DNA from: Tardiphaga sp.
GTDB taxonomy: Bacteria; Pseudomonadota; Alphaproteobacteria; Rhizobiales; Xanthobacteraceae
Assembly: GCF_028290495.1 (NCBI RefSeq)
Contig: NZ_JAQGJT010000047.1
Span: 60,231 to 124,230, forward strand
Direction of reading: 5' to 3'
Length of the DNA: 64,000 nt
Positions 52,434-64,000 of the stretch are shown in pieces (the stretch's first letter is position 1; each line of letters opens with the position of its first letter). The notes under the pieces were generated by a model. That model was not told the DNA's origin. It was given only the letters and a program-made list of their open reading frames with translations, and ran no database searches. The translations under genes were made by a program, and so were the position numbers.

Positions 52434-53240
52434 TCAGTCCCAGCCGTCGCCCTTGATGCCGGGATTGGCATAGACGATGCCGCCATCGACGGCGATTGTC
52501 GTGCCGACCACGTAGTCGCCGGCGCGCGAGGCGAGATAGATCGCCGCACCCGCCATGTCCTCGTCGGTGCCGATGCGCCCCGCCGGCACGCGCGTCGAGA
52601 CCTCGCCTTCATTGTCGCGCGCGGCCTTGTTCATGTCGGATTTGAACGGCCCCGGCGCGATTGCCGATACCACGATGTGGTCCTTGATCAGCCGCACCGC
52701 CATCCGCCGTGTCAGGTGAATCAGGCCGGATTTGCTGGCGGCGTAGGAATAGGTCTCCAGCGGATTGACGAAGATTCCGTCGATCGAAGCGATGTTGATG
52801 ACCTTGGCGGGCTTCTCCGGCGTCGCAGCCGCGCGCAGGGACGGTGCCAGCGCCTTGGTGAGGAAGAACGGCGTCTTGAGGTTGAGCGTCATCACCTTGT
52901 CCCAGCCACTCTCCGGGAATTCGTCGAAATCCGCGCCCCACGCCGCGCCGGCATTGTTGACGAGGATGTCGAGCTTCGGTTCGCGCTTCTTGATTTCGGC
53001 GGCGAGCATCTCGATCCCCGCCATCGTCGATATGTCGATCGGCAGCGCGATGCACTGGCCGGCATATTCGGCCGTCAGTTCCTGCGCGGTGGCCTCGCAG
53101 GCCGCGGCCTTGCGCGCGGTGATGTAGACCTTCGCCGCGCCCTGGCTGAGAAACCCGGCCGCGATCATACGGCCGATGCCGCGCGAGCCGCCGGTCACCA
53201 GCGCGACGCGCCCGGCCAGCGAAAACAGATCCTTGAACAT
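52434..53240 (-). CDS. short-chain dehydrogenase/reductase (SDR) family oxidoreductase
   Basis: 268 residues, AGGGAGA before the ATG. NAD(P)-binding TGGSRGIGRMIAAGF, NNAGAAWG, catalytic Ser in INIASIDGIF and the YSYAASK catalytic Tyr/Lys, then substrate loop and IAVDGGIVYANPG. Typical FabG-like reductase of unknown substrate. It ends 16 bases after the convergent chemoreceptor stop. Alone on its strand. Confidence 0.92.
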   Translation of the reverse strand: MFKDLFSLAGRVALVTGGSRGIGRMIAAGFLSQGAAKVYITARKAAACEATAQELTAEYAGQCIALPIDISTMAGIEMLAAEIKKREPKLDILVNNAGAAWGADFDEFPESGWDKVMTLNLKTPFFLTKALAPSLRAAATPEKPAKVINIASIDGIFVNPLETYSYAASKSGLIHLTRRMAVRLIKDHIVVSAIAPGPFKSDMNKAARDNEGEVSTRVPAGRIGTDEDMAGAAIYLASRAGDYVVGTTIAVDGGIVYANPGIKGDGWD

Positions 53241-53328
53241 GCCGTCTCCCTTTGTTTTGTTGATTTTGTGCGGCGGGAGGCGAGGCGAGTCAAGCGAGGG
53301 GAGGCGCTGCGGAAGTCAGCCAGCCGCC

Positions 53329-53453
53329 GTCATTGCGAGGAGCGACTTGTCCGCTGTAGCTCGCAGAGCGAAGGCGGAAGCGCCGCGGCCATCCAAAAGC
53401 CGCACGCTCTGCAATAGCTGGATTGCTTCGTCGTAAGGGCTCCTCGCAATGAC
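53329..53453 (+). repeat. family C intergenic palindromic repeat, copy 2
   Basis: 125 bases from GTCATTGCGAGGAGC to GGCTCCTCGCAATGAC: perfect 15-base inverted ends, with TGGATTGCTTCGTCGTAAGG inside. It lies between the SDR start and the gyrB end. Confidence 0.9.
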
Positions 53454-53474
53454 AGGAGGAGGCACTGGACCTAA

Positions 53475-56248
<2,774 letters not shown>

Positions 56249-57388
56249 CTATCCCCGCCGCGTGACGCGGCCATCCGCCACGTCGAACAGCTCGCCTGAC
56301 GTACCGATATCCGCAAACGCCGCGGGATCGGCACCGGTCATCCAGACCTGCGCGCCGAGTTTTGCCAGTTCGCCGAACAGCGCGCGGCGGCGGTCGGGAT
56401 CGAGATGGGCGACGACTTCGTCGAGCAGCAGTAGCGGCGTGATTCCGGTCATCTCGGCGACCAGAGTGGCATGGGCCAGAATGAGGCCGATCAGTAGGGC
56501 TTTCTGCTCGCCGGTAGAAGCGTCGCGCGCCGGCATGTTCTTCGGCGCGTAGATCACTTGCAGGTCGGTGAGGTGCGGGCCGTCCAGCGTGCGCCCGGCG
56601 GCAGCATCACGTGGACGGCCGTCGCGCAGGATCTGACGGTAGCGATCTTCCACCGAGGTTGCGGGTTCGCTGACCAGCGCGTTCTCCATCCAGCCGTCGA
56701 GCATGATCAGCGCCGAGGGAAATACGGAAGATTCGCCGCGGGCGCGCAGCATGGCGGCGAGCCGCGTTACGGTCTGGCCGCGCGTCGCGGCGACGGCAAC
56801 GGCGAGCTCGGCGGTCTCGCGCTCGATGGCATCTAACCAGTGGCCGTCGTAGTTGCGTTCTTCCAGCAAGCGGTTGCGCGAGCGCAGGCTGCGGTCGAGT
56901 GCCGAGACGCGGCTGGAATGGTCCTTGTCGATCGCCAGCACCAGGCGGTCGAAGAACCGGCGCCGCTCCGACGCTGCCCCCATGAACAGCTGGTCCATGG
57001 CGGGCGTCAGCCACACCATGCGCAGATGATCGCCAAATGCTGTCGCTGAGCCGACCGGCTCGCGGTCGATGCGGCAACGCCGGCTGGCGGCGGCATTTTC
57101 ATGGGCGGGCGGATCGATGCCGGTGCCGAGCGTGGCGAGACCGACCTCGCCCTCGACCTCGGCCGAGACCGCCCAGGAGCCGTCACCCTGGATGTCGGCG
57201 ACGTCATCGAGCGTGGCGCGGCGCAGCCCGCGGCCGGGCGAGAGAAAGGAAATGGCTTCCAGGCAATTGGTCTTGCCGGCGCCGTTTGGCCCGACCAGCA
57301 CCACCATATCGCCGCGCGTGGTGAGCGACGCGGTGCGGTAGTTGCGGAAGTGGGTGAGCGTCAGGCGATGGATGCGGGAGGCGGTCAT
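56249..57388 (-). CDS. recF: DNA replication/repair protein RecF
   Basis: 379 residues from ATG 57388. SMC-like ATPase that loads RecA at gapped DNA. RIHRLTLTHFRNYRTASL at the N-terminus, Walker A VGPNGAGKTNCLEAISFLSPG (about 31-50), signature STGEQKALLIGLILAHA and Walker B LLLLDEVVAHLDPDRR. Length slightly above the common 360. In the order dnaA-dnaN-recF-gyrB. Confidence 0.95.
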   Translation of the reverse strand: MTASRIHRLTLTHFRNYRTASLTTRGDMVVLVGPNGAGKTNCLEAISFLSPGRGLRRATLDDVADIQGDGSWAVSAEVEGEVGLATLGTGIDPPAHENAAASRRCRIDREPVGSATAFGDHLRMVWLTPAMDQLFMGAASERRRFFDRLVLAIDKDHSSRVSALDRSLRSRNRLLEERNYDGHWLDAIERETAELAVAVAATRGQTVTRLAAMLRARGESSVFPSALIMLDGWMENALVSEPATSVEDRYRQILRDGRPRDAAAGRTLDGPHLTDLQVIYAPKNMPARDASTGEQKALLIGLILAHATLVAEMTGITPLLLLDEVVAHLDPDRRRALFGELAKLGAQVWMTGADPAAFADIGTSGELFDVADGRVTRRG

Positions 57389-57441
57389 TGTCAAATATGG
57401 GACTTTGCTAAAGTCGTCGCAATGAGCCGCGGCAAACTCTG

Positions 57442-57548
57442 CTGTCGTCCTCCGCGAAAGCGGGGGACCCAGTACTCGGTAACGCCGATGTTCCGCCGCG
57501 AGGCCGGCGACTACCGGGGCGCCCGGTCAAGCCGGACGATGACAGTTG
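57442..57548 (+). repeat. family A intergenic palindromic repeat, copy 4
   Basis: 107 bases from CTGTCGTCCTCCGCGAAAGC to CCGGACGATGACAG, inverted ends, with GGGACCCAGTACTCGG in the left half and GCCCGGTCAAGCC in the right. Same orientation as the copies at 16735 and 23317. Lies between recF and dnaN. Confidence 0.88.
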
Positions 57549-57564
57549 CGAGCTTGGCGCGAAA

Positions 57565-58683
57565 TCACACTCGCATCGGCATCAGGACGTAGAGCGCGCC
57601 CCTGGAATCCTTGTCCTGCACCAGGGTTGGCGAACCCGGATCGGCCAGACGCAACACGGCGACTTCGCCTTCGATCTGGGCGGCGATGTCGAGCAGGTAG
57701 CGCGAGTTGAAGCCGATATCGAGCGCGTCTGAGGCGTATTCGACTTCGAGTTCTTCGGTTGCGCTGCCCGAATCGGGATTGGTCACCGACAGGATCAGTT
57801 TGCCCGGCGACAATGCCAGCTTGACGGCGCGGCCGCGTTCGCTGGAGATCGTCGAGACGCGATCGACCGCGGCCTCGAAATCCTTCTTGTCGACGATCAG
57901 TTCCTTGTCGTTGTTCTGCGGGATCACGCGGCCATAGTCCGGGAAGGTGCCGTCGATCAGCTTCGAGGTCAGTACGACGTGGCCGAGCGTGAAACGGATC
58001 TTGCCCTGCGAGAGTTCGATCCCGACTTCGGCGTCGGCGTCCTCGATCAGGCGCTGTACTTCGCCGACGGTCTTGCGCGGCACGATCACGCCGGCCATCC
58101 CCTCGGCGCCCTTCGGCATCGACAGGTCGACCTGCGCCAGCCGGTGGCCGTCGGTCGCGACGGCGCGCAGGGTGGCGGCCGCGGCAGTGCCGGCGGCGTG
58201 CAAATAGATGCCGTTGAGATAATAGCGGGTCTCCTCGGTGGAGATCGCGAACTGGGTACGGTCGATCAGGCGTTTGACGTCGGACGCCGGCAACACGAAG
58301 GAATGCGTCATCTCGCCGGCGGCGAGATCCGGGAAATCATTCTCCGGCAACGTCTGCAGCGTGAAGCGGGAGCGGCCGGCCTTGATCGCCAGCACCGAGC
58401 GGTCGCCATCGGCTTCCAGCACGATCTGCGAGCCGTCCGGCAGCTTGCGCACGATGTCGTAGAACATATGCGCCGGCACGGTGGTCGAACCGGCGGTGCC
58501 GATTTCTGCGGGCAAGGTCTCGGTGACTTCGAGGTCGAGGTCGGTGGCCTTCAGCGACAGCTTGGCGTTTTCAGCGCGGATCAGCACGTTGCCGAGGATC
58601 GGGATCGTGTTGCGGCGCTCGACCACGCGGTGGACGTGGCTCAGCGATTTCAGCAATTGCGCGCGTTCGACGGTGACCTTCAT
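57565..58683 (-). CDS. dnaN: DNA polymerase III beta subunit (sliding clamp)
   Basis: 372 residues. Three clamp domains: MKVTVERAQLLKSLSHVHRVVERRNTIPILGNVLI, the middle FPDLAAGEMTHSFVLPASDVKRLIDRTQFAIS and VATDGHRLAQVDLSMP, and the C-terminal LVQDKDSRGALYVLMPMRV with the M-P-M-R end that forms the protein-binding pocket. Standard length. Between dnaA and recF on the minus strand, with 291 bases from the dnaA stop. Confidence 0.97.
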   Translation of the reverse strand: MKVTVERAQLLKSLSHVHRVVERRNTIPILGNVLIRAENAKLSLKATDLDLEVTETLPAEIGTAGSTTVPAHMFYDIVRKLPDGSQIVLEADGDRSVLAIKAGRSRFTLQTLPENDFPDLAAGEMTHSFVLPASDVKRLIDRTQFAISTEETRYYLNGIYLHAAGTAAAATLRAVATDGHRLAQVDLSMPKGAEGMAGVIVPRKTVGEVQRLIEDADAEVGIELSQGKIRFTLGHVVLTSKLIDGTFPDYGRVIPQNNDKELIVDKKDFEAAVDRVSTISSERGRAVKLALSPGKLILSVTNPDSGSATEELEVEYASDALDIGFNSRYLLDIAAQIEGEVAVLRLADPGSPTLVQDKDSRGALYVLMPMRV

Positions 58684-58850
58684 TGCAAAACTCGCCCGAT
58701 CCGATTCGACATCGTGTGATGAATTTCCGGGTCACCCGACTGGGCGCCACGGCAATTGACGCCGCCTGCGCGACTAAAACTGGTTTTGCACGCGCGTGCG
58801 AGGGTCCGCAAGGTGGCGTGATTGCGGCCGAAGTGCAAGGGGAGGTGTCA

Positions 58851-58878
58851 CGGCTTCCCCCACGTTTTAGGGGGAATC
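58851..58878 (-). terminator. possible terminator hairpin between dnaA and dnaN
   Basis: TTCCCCC/GGGGGAA arms (58854-58875) around an 8-base loop. It lies about 100 bases after the dnaA stop and about 170 before dnaN. There is no T-tract, so it could be a pause or processing hairpin. Confidence 0.35.
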
Positions 58879-58974
58879 TTGCCCCGGGCGCCGGCGTCTG
58901 GCTCGGTCCCGGCTCCGCGGAGCGGCACAAGTGCCGCACCGCGTCCGGGACGCAGACCTCCGGGTTCCCGCGGC

Positions 58975-60402
58975 TTACTCCGCCAACTGGCGCTTCAGCG
59001 ATTCCACTTCGTCCTGCAGGGTCACGTCCTTGCCGACCAGCGCCTCGATCGTGCGGACGGCGTGCAGCACGGTGGTGTGGTCGCGTCCACCGAAGCGACG
59101 GCCGATTTCCGGCAGCGAGCGCAGCGTCAGCGTCTTGGCGAGATACATCGCCACCTGGCGCGGGCGCACGACGTTGGCCGTGCGGCGCGACGACAGCAGG
59201 TCGGAGCGACTGACATTGTACTGCCTGGCCACCACGCGCTGGATGTCCTCGATCTTGATGCGCTTGGGCTCCATCGGGCGGACCAGGTCGCGCACTTCGC
59301 GCTCGGCCATTTCCAGCGTCACCGGGGTGGCGTTGAGCTTGCTATGCGCCAGCAGGCGGTTGATCGCGCCTTCGAGGTCGCGGCCGTTATGGGTGATGGT
59401 GCGGGCCAGATAGTCCAGCACCGGTGCCGGCACTTCGAACGAAGCGTGATGCGCGCGCGCGGCTGCGACGCGCGACTTCAGGATGCCCAGGCGCAGTTCT
59501 TCGCCGAGCGATCCCATTTCGACGACGAGGCCGCCGGCGAGCCGCGAGCGAACCCGCTCGTCGAGGCTTTCGAGGTCCGATGGCGGACGGTCGGCCGCGA
59601 TCACCACCTGGCGGCCGGCGTCGATCAGCGCATTCAGCGTGTGGCAGAATTCGGCCTGCGTGGTCTTGCCCTGCAGGAACTGGAGGTCGTCGATCACCAG
59701 CACGTCGATGCCGCGCAGCGCTTCCTTGAAGGCCAGAGCGGTCTGCGTCTTCAGCGCGGCGACGAAGCCGTACATGAACTTCTCGGCGGTCAGATACAGC
59801 ACCTTGCGCTCGGTGCCGGAATTGCCAGCCCAGGTCACGGCCTGCAGAAGATGGGTTTTGCCGAGGCCCACGCCGGCGTGGATATAGAGCGGGTTGAACA
59901 TCACGCTGTCGCCGCGGCGGCCTTCGGCGACCTGCCGGGCTGCGGCATGCGCGAGCGTGTTGGAACGCCCCGTGACGAAGCTGCCAAAGGTGAGGCGCGG
60001 ATCGAGCGGAGAGCCGCCGAGCGCTTCATGGGTGGCGGAGACTGGCGCGATCGCGGTGGCGCGCAGCTCGGACGAGGCGCGGCCATCGCGGCCTTCGGGG
60101 CGCGGCGCGATCGGAGCGGGTGTTTCCTTGGCGGGCGCGGCCACGCGCATCGCGCTGCGCACGGTGACATCGACGCGGTGCACTTCCGGCATCTCGGCCT
60201 GCCAGCACGTCAGCACGCGCTCGGCGTAATGCGCCTGGATCCAGCTCTTCAGGAACCGGGTCGGAACCGAAAGGTGGACGCTCTCGTCCTGCACGCTCTC
60301 CAGATCCATCCGCGCGAACCAGCTGGAGTAAACATCCTCGCCGACGCTCGACCGCAGCCGACCCTTCACGCGAGACCAGCGATCCTGTTCCATGTTCGAC
60401 AT
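58975..60402 (-). CDS. dnaA: chromosomal replication initiator protein DnaA
   Basis: 475 residues from [20 protein letters not shown] at 60402; an in-frame extension to 60504 is not family-like. Domain I (1-90), linker, AAA+ domain III with Walker [18 protein letters not shown], Walker [14 protein letters not shown] and the Arg finger region [13 protein letters not shown], and domain IV with the DNA-binding signature [16 protein letters not shown]. Full length. dnaN, recF and gyrB follow on the same strand. Upstream lies a 1.2 kb gene-free region. Confidence 0.97.
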   Translation of the reverse strand: MSNMEQDRWSRVKGRLRSSVGEDVYSSWFARMDLESVQDESVHLSVPTRFLKSWIQAHYAERVLTCWQAEMPEVHRVDVTVRSAMRVAAPAKETPAPIAPRPEGRDGRASSELRATAIAPVSATHEALGGSPLDPRLTFGSFVTGRSNTLAHAAARQVAEGRRGDSVMFNPLYIHAGVGLGKTHLLQAVTWAGNSGTERKVLYLTAEKFMYGFVAALKTQTALAFKEALRGIDVLVIDDLQFLQGKTTQAEFCHTLNALIDAGRQVVIAADRPPSDLESLDERVRSRLAGGLVVEMGSLGEELRLGILKSRVAAARAHHASFEVPAPVLDYLARTITHNGRDLEGAINRLLAHSKLNATPVTLEMAEREVRDLVRPMEPKRIKIEDIQRVVARQYNVSRSDLLSSRRTANVVRPRQVAMYLAKTLTLRSLPEIGRRFGGRDHTTVLHAVRTIEALVGKDVTLQDEVESLKRQLAE

Positions 60403-61645
60403 TGTCTTGTAACTCTTCCGATTGAACTGAGATGTGGCCTGAATTTGCCGAATGCTTGTCCGCGCAATTTCTTCTGCGCGGCGTGACCTCGGGCGAAATT
60501 TCAAATCCGGGGATAGACCAGCCGTTCGGCGAAACGCCGCGTGCCGGTCGATCCTGATGGAAAGGAGGTTTTCGCGAGGTCAGCGCGTACTCGACGGCCT
60601 GTCGGGAGAGCGAGCGTTAGGTCTGGGGAGTCTGCTTGCCGACGTACCGGCAGCAGCCAAAGATGGTGCGCGATGAAATGCCATGGTGGTTGTCTTGAGC
60701 ATAAAGCCTCCCCCACTCGCTGCGGTCACCCGCTGCAAGCTGTCATCCCAAAAGTGTTCCAAATTCAGTATTCGATGCTGTCTCGGCCAAAGCCGCTCAG
60801 CGTCTTAAACCCGTATCGTATTGCCCGCTCTTCTGCCCTCTTGATCCCATCGCTTTCATCTCGCGAGTTGCTGGTGGCCGCGCCCGCTTCTCTTTTGTAA
60901 GGCGTCCAACGAACGGAAGCCGACAGAGAAATCTTGGCACAACGAAACCGTTCTCATATTGCTATGAGCTACAACTCTCTAAGTTGGAAAGCGTCGCTAA
61001 CCTGCATACCGCCGCTGATCTGCACGTCCACCCGGGTTCCTCAATCGCGCTGATCTGAAGAACCGTAGGGCGCCGCGAACGACTAAAGAAATACACCGTG
61101 CTGTGGTTCTCGCAACGGAATGATTTTTTGAGGGGCGCGCGGAATCTGAATTTACAAACGCGGGGCGTTGCCGAGATCCCTGGCGCAGAGGGGCAAGGTT
61201 TTGAATCAATGCGCTGAATCGCAATGTGACGGGGCGATTGCAAATCCCGCCGGAGCAAAAAATTTAATTCATAATTCGTTTACGAATCCAGGCAGGCTCA
61301 GGGCTTTTCGAACTACTTGGTCTCGCTATGCCGATAAGTGATTAGACGTGCGCGTTTTTTTCTGTGCGTTCCGTCAGGGTAACTCTGGACACGCGACTCC
61401 ACTTCGCGGCGCGGTAGCTGTTGCTATTTTGGAATCAAGCGGGGATAGCAAAAAATGAGGGTTGACGTTGCGCTGCAGGGAAGATGCGCGACCGACGGTT
61501 GCGAAAACCGGGTTGTCTTATGCGCAATGCTGGTCGCGTAGCGATAAGTTTCACCTCATCAAAAACGTTCGGAGCAGCGGCGCCCCCCAAAACAAAAAAA
61601 GCCCGGCGCGAGCCGGGCTTTTCAGAACTAGATATCGTCGATCGC
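60403..61645. other. long gene-free region between dnaA and rpsT (candidate regulatory or origin region)
   Basis: 1243 bases without a convincing gene on either strand; the short frames here lack domain-like composition. The composition is visibly more AT-rich than the neighbours between 60760 and 61570, with an AT-rich tract at 61256-61290 holding ATTCGT-TT-ACGAAT (61274-61287). The dnaA promoter must lie here. I find no TTATCCACA box; the nearest are TTATGCGCA (61518-61526) and scattered poor matches. Origin function is therefore unproven. Confidence 0.5.
61590..61623 (-). terminator. rho-independent terminator of rpsT
   Basis: On the minus strand AAAGCCCGGC/GCCGGGCTTT arms with a TCGC loop, then TTTTGTTTTG. 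It lies about 23 bases after the rpsT stop. Confidence 0.92.
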
Positions 61646-61924
61646 TTACTGGGCTGCGACCTTGTCGAGCTTGGCGATCTGATGAACCAGGCGCGACACC
61701 TTGCGGCTCGCCAGATTCTTGTGAACGATGTTGCGCTGCGCGGCCTTCATCAGCTCGGGCTCCGCCTTCTTCATCGCCTGCAGCGCCGCTTCGCGGTCGC
61801 CGCTCTTGATAGCTTCTTCGACGGTACGGATTGAACCGCGCATCTGGGTGCGGCGCGACTTGTTGACGATGGTGCGGCGGGCAATCTTGCGCGTCGCCTT
61901 CTTTGCGGAGGTGGTGTTGGCCAT
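61646..61924 (-). CDS. rpsT: 30S ribosomal protein S20
   Basis: 92 residues. Binds 16S rRNA in the small subunit. Basic N-terminus [31 protein letters not shown], then [45 protein letters not shown], the S20 helical signature. Full length. Monocistronic by its own terminator. Adjacent, in reverse, to the dnaA region, as found in several alphaproteobacteria. Confidence 0.97.
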   Translation of the reverse strand: MANTTSAKKATRKIARRTIVNKSRRTQMRGSIRTVEEAIKSGDREAALQAMKKAEPELMKAAQRNIVHKNLASRKVSRLVHQIAKLDKVAAQ

Positions 61925-62259
61925 ATCTCGTTATCCTTCAGCAGCGTCCCCGTGGGGCGCCGGGCTGATTGACGCCTGCCGCACATTGCGACCGGCGTTG
62001 ATCTGTTTCCGGGGTGTTCCTGAAAATGCCATCCCCGGAGCGTGAACTCTCAAGGCACGCCGCTCAAAGAACAGCGGCGGCAGGATTGCGCCCACCGCCA
62101 TTGGCGCTCCTTATAGAGCGGCGGAAATCCACCGTCAACGCTTTCCCGGCCGCCTAAAATGGTGGCAAAGCCAGCCGGGCTGGCGGTTAAGTGATTGGCG
62201 AGGTTGAATTTCCCGGGCTACCCCGCTATTGCCGGGGGCATATTACCAGAGGGATAGGC
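61925..62259. other. divergent intergenic region upstream of rpsT
   Basis: 335 bases. Holds the rpsT leader and the promoter for the small membrane gene. Contains GCCGCTC...GAACAGCGGCGG-type imperfect dyads (62050-62080) but nothing that can be assigned. No gene is seen. Confidence 0.45.
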
Positions 62260-62571
62260 ATGATCCGCGGGTTTTTCCGCCTGATAGGGCTGTTATTGCT
62301 GGCCGGCGGGTTCATTTTCCTGGTCTATGACGGTGCGCGCTCGATTGCCGACCAAGCGGTGCGGCTGACCGGGCTCGGTGAGTTCTGGAACGACGTGCAC
62401 CAATCCAGCCAGCGCTCGTTCCAGGCGATGGTCGAGGGCGTCTCGCCGTGGCTGTGGAACGTGGCGAAGTTTGTTCTCAACCAGCCGGCCTGGGCCGTGA
62501 TGGGGGGCCTCGGCATCCTGTTGTTGCTGCTGTTCCGGGCGCGCAAGCCGCTGATCGGCTATTCACGCTGA
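62260..62571 (+). CDS. small two-helix membrane protein, function unknown
   Basis: 103 residues from ATG 62260 (MIRGFFRLIGLLLLAGGFIF) with AGAGGGATA upstream; an ATG 69 bases earlier has no such signal. One N-terminal helix (about 5-25), an amphipathic middle with TGLGEFWNDVHQSSQRSFQAMVEGVSPWLWN, and one C-terminal helix (about 78-95) ending RARKPLIGYSR. Not recognised with certainty. 90 bases before msrA. Confidence 0.75.
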   Translation: MIRGFFRLIGLLLLAGGFIFLVYDGARSIADQAVRLTGLGEFWNDVHQSSQRSFQAMVEGVSPWLWNVAKFVLNQPAWAVMGGLGILLLLLFRARKPLIGYSR

Positions 62572-62661
62572 GCGGCCGCGTAACGACCCTGCCGTTTCCC
62601 GCGTAGACACCTATATTATATGTGGCGCTGAGTTCTGTTCGCCCAACCCGGGAGATGATCC

Positions 62662-63318
62662 ATGCTGTTCATGCGCAAGACCACCGCTCTGCCGACTGCC
62701 GCCGAGGCGTTGCCCGGCCGTGACACGCCGATCCCGACCGCGAGCCGCCATTACGTCAACGGCCATCCGATCCAGCCGCCCTATCCCGAGGGGGTGGAGC
62801 AGGCGGTATTTGGGCTTGGTTGCTTCTGGGGCGCGGAGCGCAAGTTCTGGGAGCTCGGTGACGGCGTCTACACGACGGCGGTCGGCTATGCCGGCGGCCA
62901 CACGCCGAACCCGACCTATGAGGAGGCTTGCTCGGGCCGCACCGGCCATACCGAAGCGGTGCTGGTGGTGTTCGACCCGAAGAAGATCTCCTACGAGCAG
63001 TTGCTGAAGGTGTTCTGGGAGAGTCACAACCCGACCCACGGCATGCGCCAGGGCAACGATGTCGGCACGCAGTATCGCTCGGCGATCTACACGTTCGACG
63101 ATGCCCAGATGAAGACGGTCGAGGCGTCGAAGGCGGTGTACCAGAAGGCGCTGTCCGCCAAGGGCGTCGGCACCATCACCACCGAGATCGCGCCGGCCGG
63201 TCCATTCTATTTTGCGGAAGACTACCACCAGCAATATCTGGCGAAGAATCCGGCGGGCTATTGCGGCTTGGGCGGCACCGGCGTGTCGTGCCCGATCGGG
63301 GTCGGCATCGACGCCTGA
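62662..63318 (+). CDS. msrA: peptide-methionine (S)-S-oxide reductase MsrA
   Basis: 218 residues. Repairs oxidised methionine (S-sulfoxide) in proteins. Catalytic motif [14 protein letters not shown] with C54, [25 protein letters not shown], and [12 protein letters not shown]; resolving Cys near [13 protein letters not shown] at the end. No signal peptide, so cytoplasmic. Single-domain, without MsrB fusion. GGGAGA lies 7 bases before the ATG. Ended by a clear terminator. Confidence 0.96.
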   Translation: MLFMRKTTALPTAAEALPGRDTPIPTASRHYVNGHPIQPPYPEGVEQAVFGLGCFWGAERKFWELGDGVYTTAVGYAGGHTPNPTYEEACSGRTGHTEAVLVVFDPKKISYEQLLKVFWESHNPTHGMRQGNDVGTQYRSAIYTFDDAQMKTVEASKAVYQKALSAKGVGTITTEIAPAGPFYFAEDYHQQYLAKNPAGYCGLGGTGVSCPIGVGIDA

Positions 63319-63344
63319 TAGGACCAACTGAGCAAACCTTAACG

Positions 63345-63378
63345 CCCGCTTTCGGAAACGCCCGGAAGCGGGTTTTTT
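63345..63378 (+). terminator. rho-independent terminator of msrA
   Basis: CCCGCTT/AAGCGGG arms (63345-63351 and 63366-63372) followed by TTTTTT (63373-63378). It lies 27 bases after the msrA stop. Confidence 0.9.
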
Positions 63379-63409
63379 CGTGCTGCCCTGTGTCCGCGAA
63401 AACGGATTT

Positions 63410-63417
63410 TTAACCAT
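63410..63417 (+). promoter_or_regulatory. TTAACCAT motif upstream of the export gene
   Basis: TTAACCAT, an alternative CtrA recognition element known in alphaproteobacteria, lies about 45 bases before the export lipoprotein start. It is followed by CCGTT-CAC-AACGG (63421-63433), a small dyad. Single short matches are weak evidence. Confidence 0.3.
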
Positions 63418-63459
63418 AACCGTTCACAACGGAAACTGTCTCTGAGAGGGATATGTCCA

Positions 63460-64000
63460 GTGTCAGGTGTCCGCGCGTTTCGATTATTGACCACGGCCGC
63501 GATGGCAGCGCTGGTGCTGTCCGGTTGCATGCAACGGCAGGGGGCGGTCGCGGCGCTGCCGGCCAATGATCTCGACGCCCTCGCCTATGGCCAGCCCGCT
63601 TACGGCCCGGTGGTGGTTTCCAATTCAGGCGGCGGCGCGATCGTTGCGCTTCGCTCAGGCTTCGGGTCTCGCCAGTCTGCCGTCCCGGTGCGCTATGCGG
63701 CGCCGGCGCCGCAGCCGGTCTCGACCTATGATGCTGCCTACAGGCTCGATGCCGGCGACAAACTGCGCGTCGTCGTCTACGGCCAGGAAGGTCTCACGAA
63801 TTCTTACGCGATCGACGCCGGCGGTTCGATCACCATGCCGCTGATCGGCGCGGTACGCGCCCGCGGCCTGACTCCGACCGCTCTCGCCGGCAGCATCACC
63901 GGGCGCTTGCGCAACGGCTTCATTCGCGAGCCTTCGGTAGCGGTGGAGATCGAGGCCTACCGGCCGTTCTTCATCCTCGGCGAAGTCGCGGCCCCCGGGC
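63460..64000 (+). CDS. polysaccharide export outer membrane lipoprotein (Wza/ExoF type), 5' part
   Basis: Open to the right edge, 180 residues visible. Start GTG 63460 with AGAGGG upstream. Lipoprotein signal with lipobox LVLSGC (C23), a low-complexity linker, then the polysaccharide-export domain: YRLDAGDKLRVVVYGQEGLTNSYAIDAGGSI-type (about 98-128), PLIGAVRARGLTPTALAG and VEIEAYRPFFILGEVAAPG (start of the SLBB part). Forms the outer-membrane pore for capsule or exopolysaccharide. The rest of the locus lies beyond the window. Confidence 0.9.
   Translation, partial: MSGVRAFRLLTTAAMAALVLSGCMQRQGAVAALPANDLDALAYGQPAYGPVVVSNSGGGAIVALRSGFGSRQSAVPVRYAAPAPQPVSTYDAAYRLDAGDKLRVVVYGQEGLTNSYAIDAGGSITMPLIGAVRARGLTPTALAGSITGRLRNGFIREPSVAVEIEAYRPFFILGEVAAPG

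Noticed and set aside
60541..61258. Short open frames in the dnaA-rpsT region
   Set aside because: No ribosome-binding sites, no domain-like composition, and they overlap each other on both strands.
60403..61645. Firm call of a chromosomal origin
   Set aside because: No canonical DnaA-box cluster was found by eye, so it is recorded only as a candidate region.

Overview
The window looks like chromosomal DNA of an alphaproteobacterium of the Nitrobacteraceae (Bradyrhizobium / Rhodopseudomonas / Afipia group). This is judged from the GC-rich coding style, RopB/Omp25-like outer membrane barrels ending in VAKY, a PodJ-like Sel1 protein, the dnaA-dnaN-recF-gyrB cluster, and abundant short palindromic intergenic repeats. 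No tRNA, rRNA, CRISPR array, prophage, transposase or plasmid gene was seen. The species is not resolved.

Layout. 1-1550: a MATE exporter (cut by the left edge) and a small membrane protein. 1623-13403: a four-gene ligase-associated DNA repair set split in two, exonuclease plus ATP-dependent ligase on the minus strand and Lhr-like helicase plus PdeM phosphoesterase on the plus strand. A TPR-methyltransferase, two double-barrel outer membrane proteins and an orphan amino-acid-type binding protein lie between the halves. 13485-20295: a divergent NRAMP-like transporter, a TauE/SafE exporter with its TIGR02186 partner, and a large PodJ-like polarity protein. 20478-26921: TetR regulator divergent from a beta-oxidation operon (NTF2-like, acyl-CoA dehydrogenase, thiolase, FadB). 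27092-30494: GST and MarR divergon with palindromic operators, glutamate-cysteine ligase, and a tandem-PAN secreted protein. 30523-37881: an adaptor-RND-adaptor efflux operon, an OmpA-like protein, and a caspase-fold TPR protein lacking both catalytic residues. 38112-38327: a barrel gene remnant. 38512-44767: tyrosine/homogentisate catabolism (FAD monooxygenase, DUF2783, metallo-beta-lactamase-fold hydrolase, HmgA, Lrp-type regulator, HPD). 44939-49965: CoA-transferase family III and a form-II Cox-like molybdenum hydroxylase (S-L-M order). 50387-53240: chemoreceptor and SDR. 53475-61924: gyrB, recF, dnaN, dnaA, a 1.2 kb gene-free stretch, and rpsT. 62260-64000: small membrane protein, MsrA and the start of a Wza-like polysaccharide export lipoprotein.

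The most unusual items are the RND pump flanked by two adaptors that seem to lack the coiled-coil hairpin, the dead caspase-like protein, the hydrolase that has lost its second metal site, the split ligase-associated repair set, and several families of 50-130 bp repeats that share GTCAT-like inverted ends. All functional calls come from reading the sequence and recall of protein families. No database search was run.
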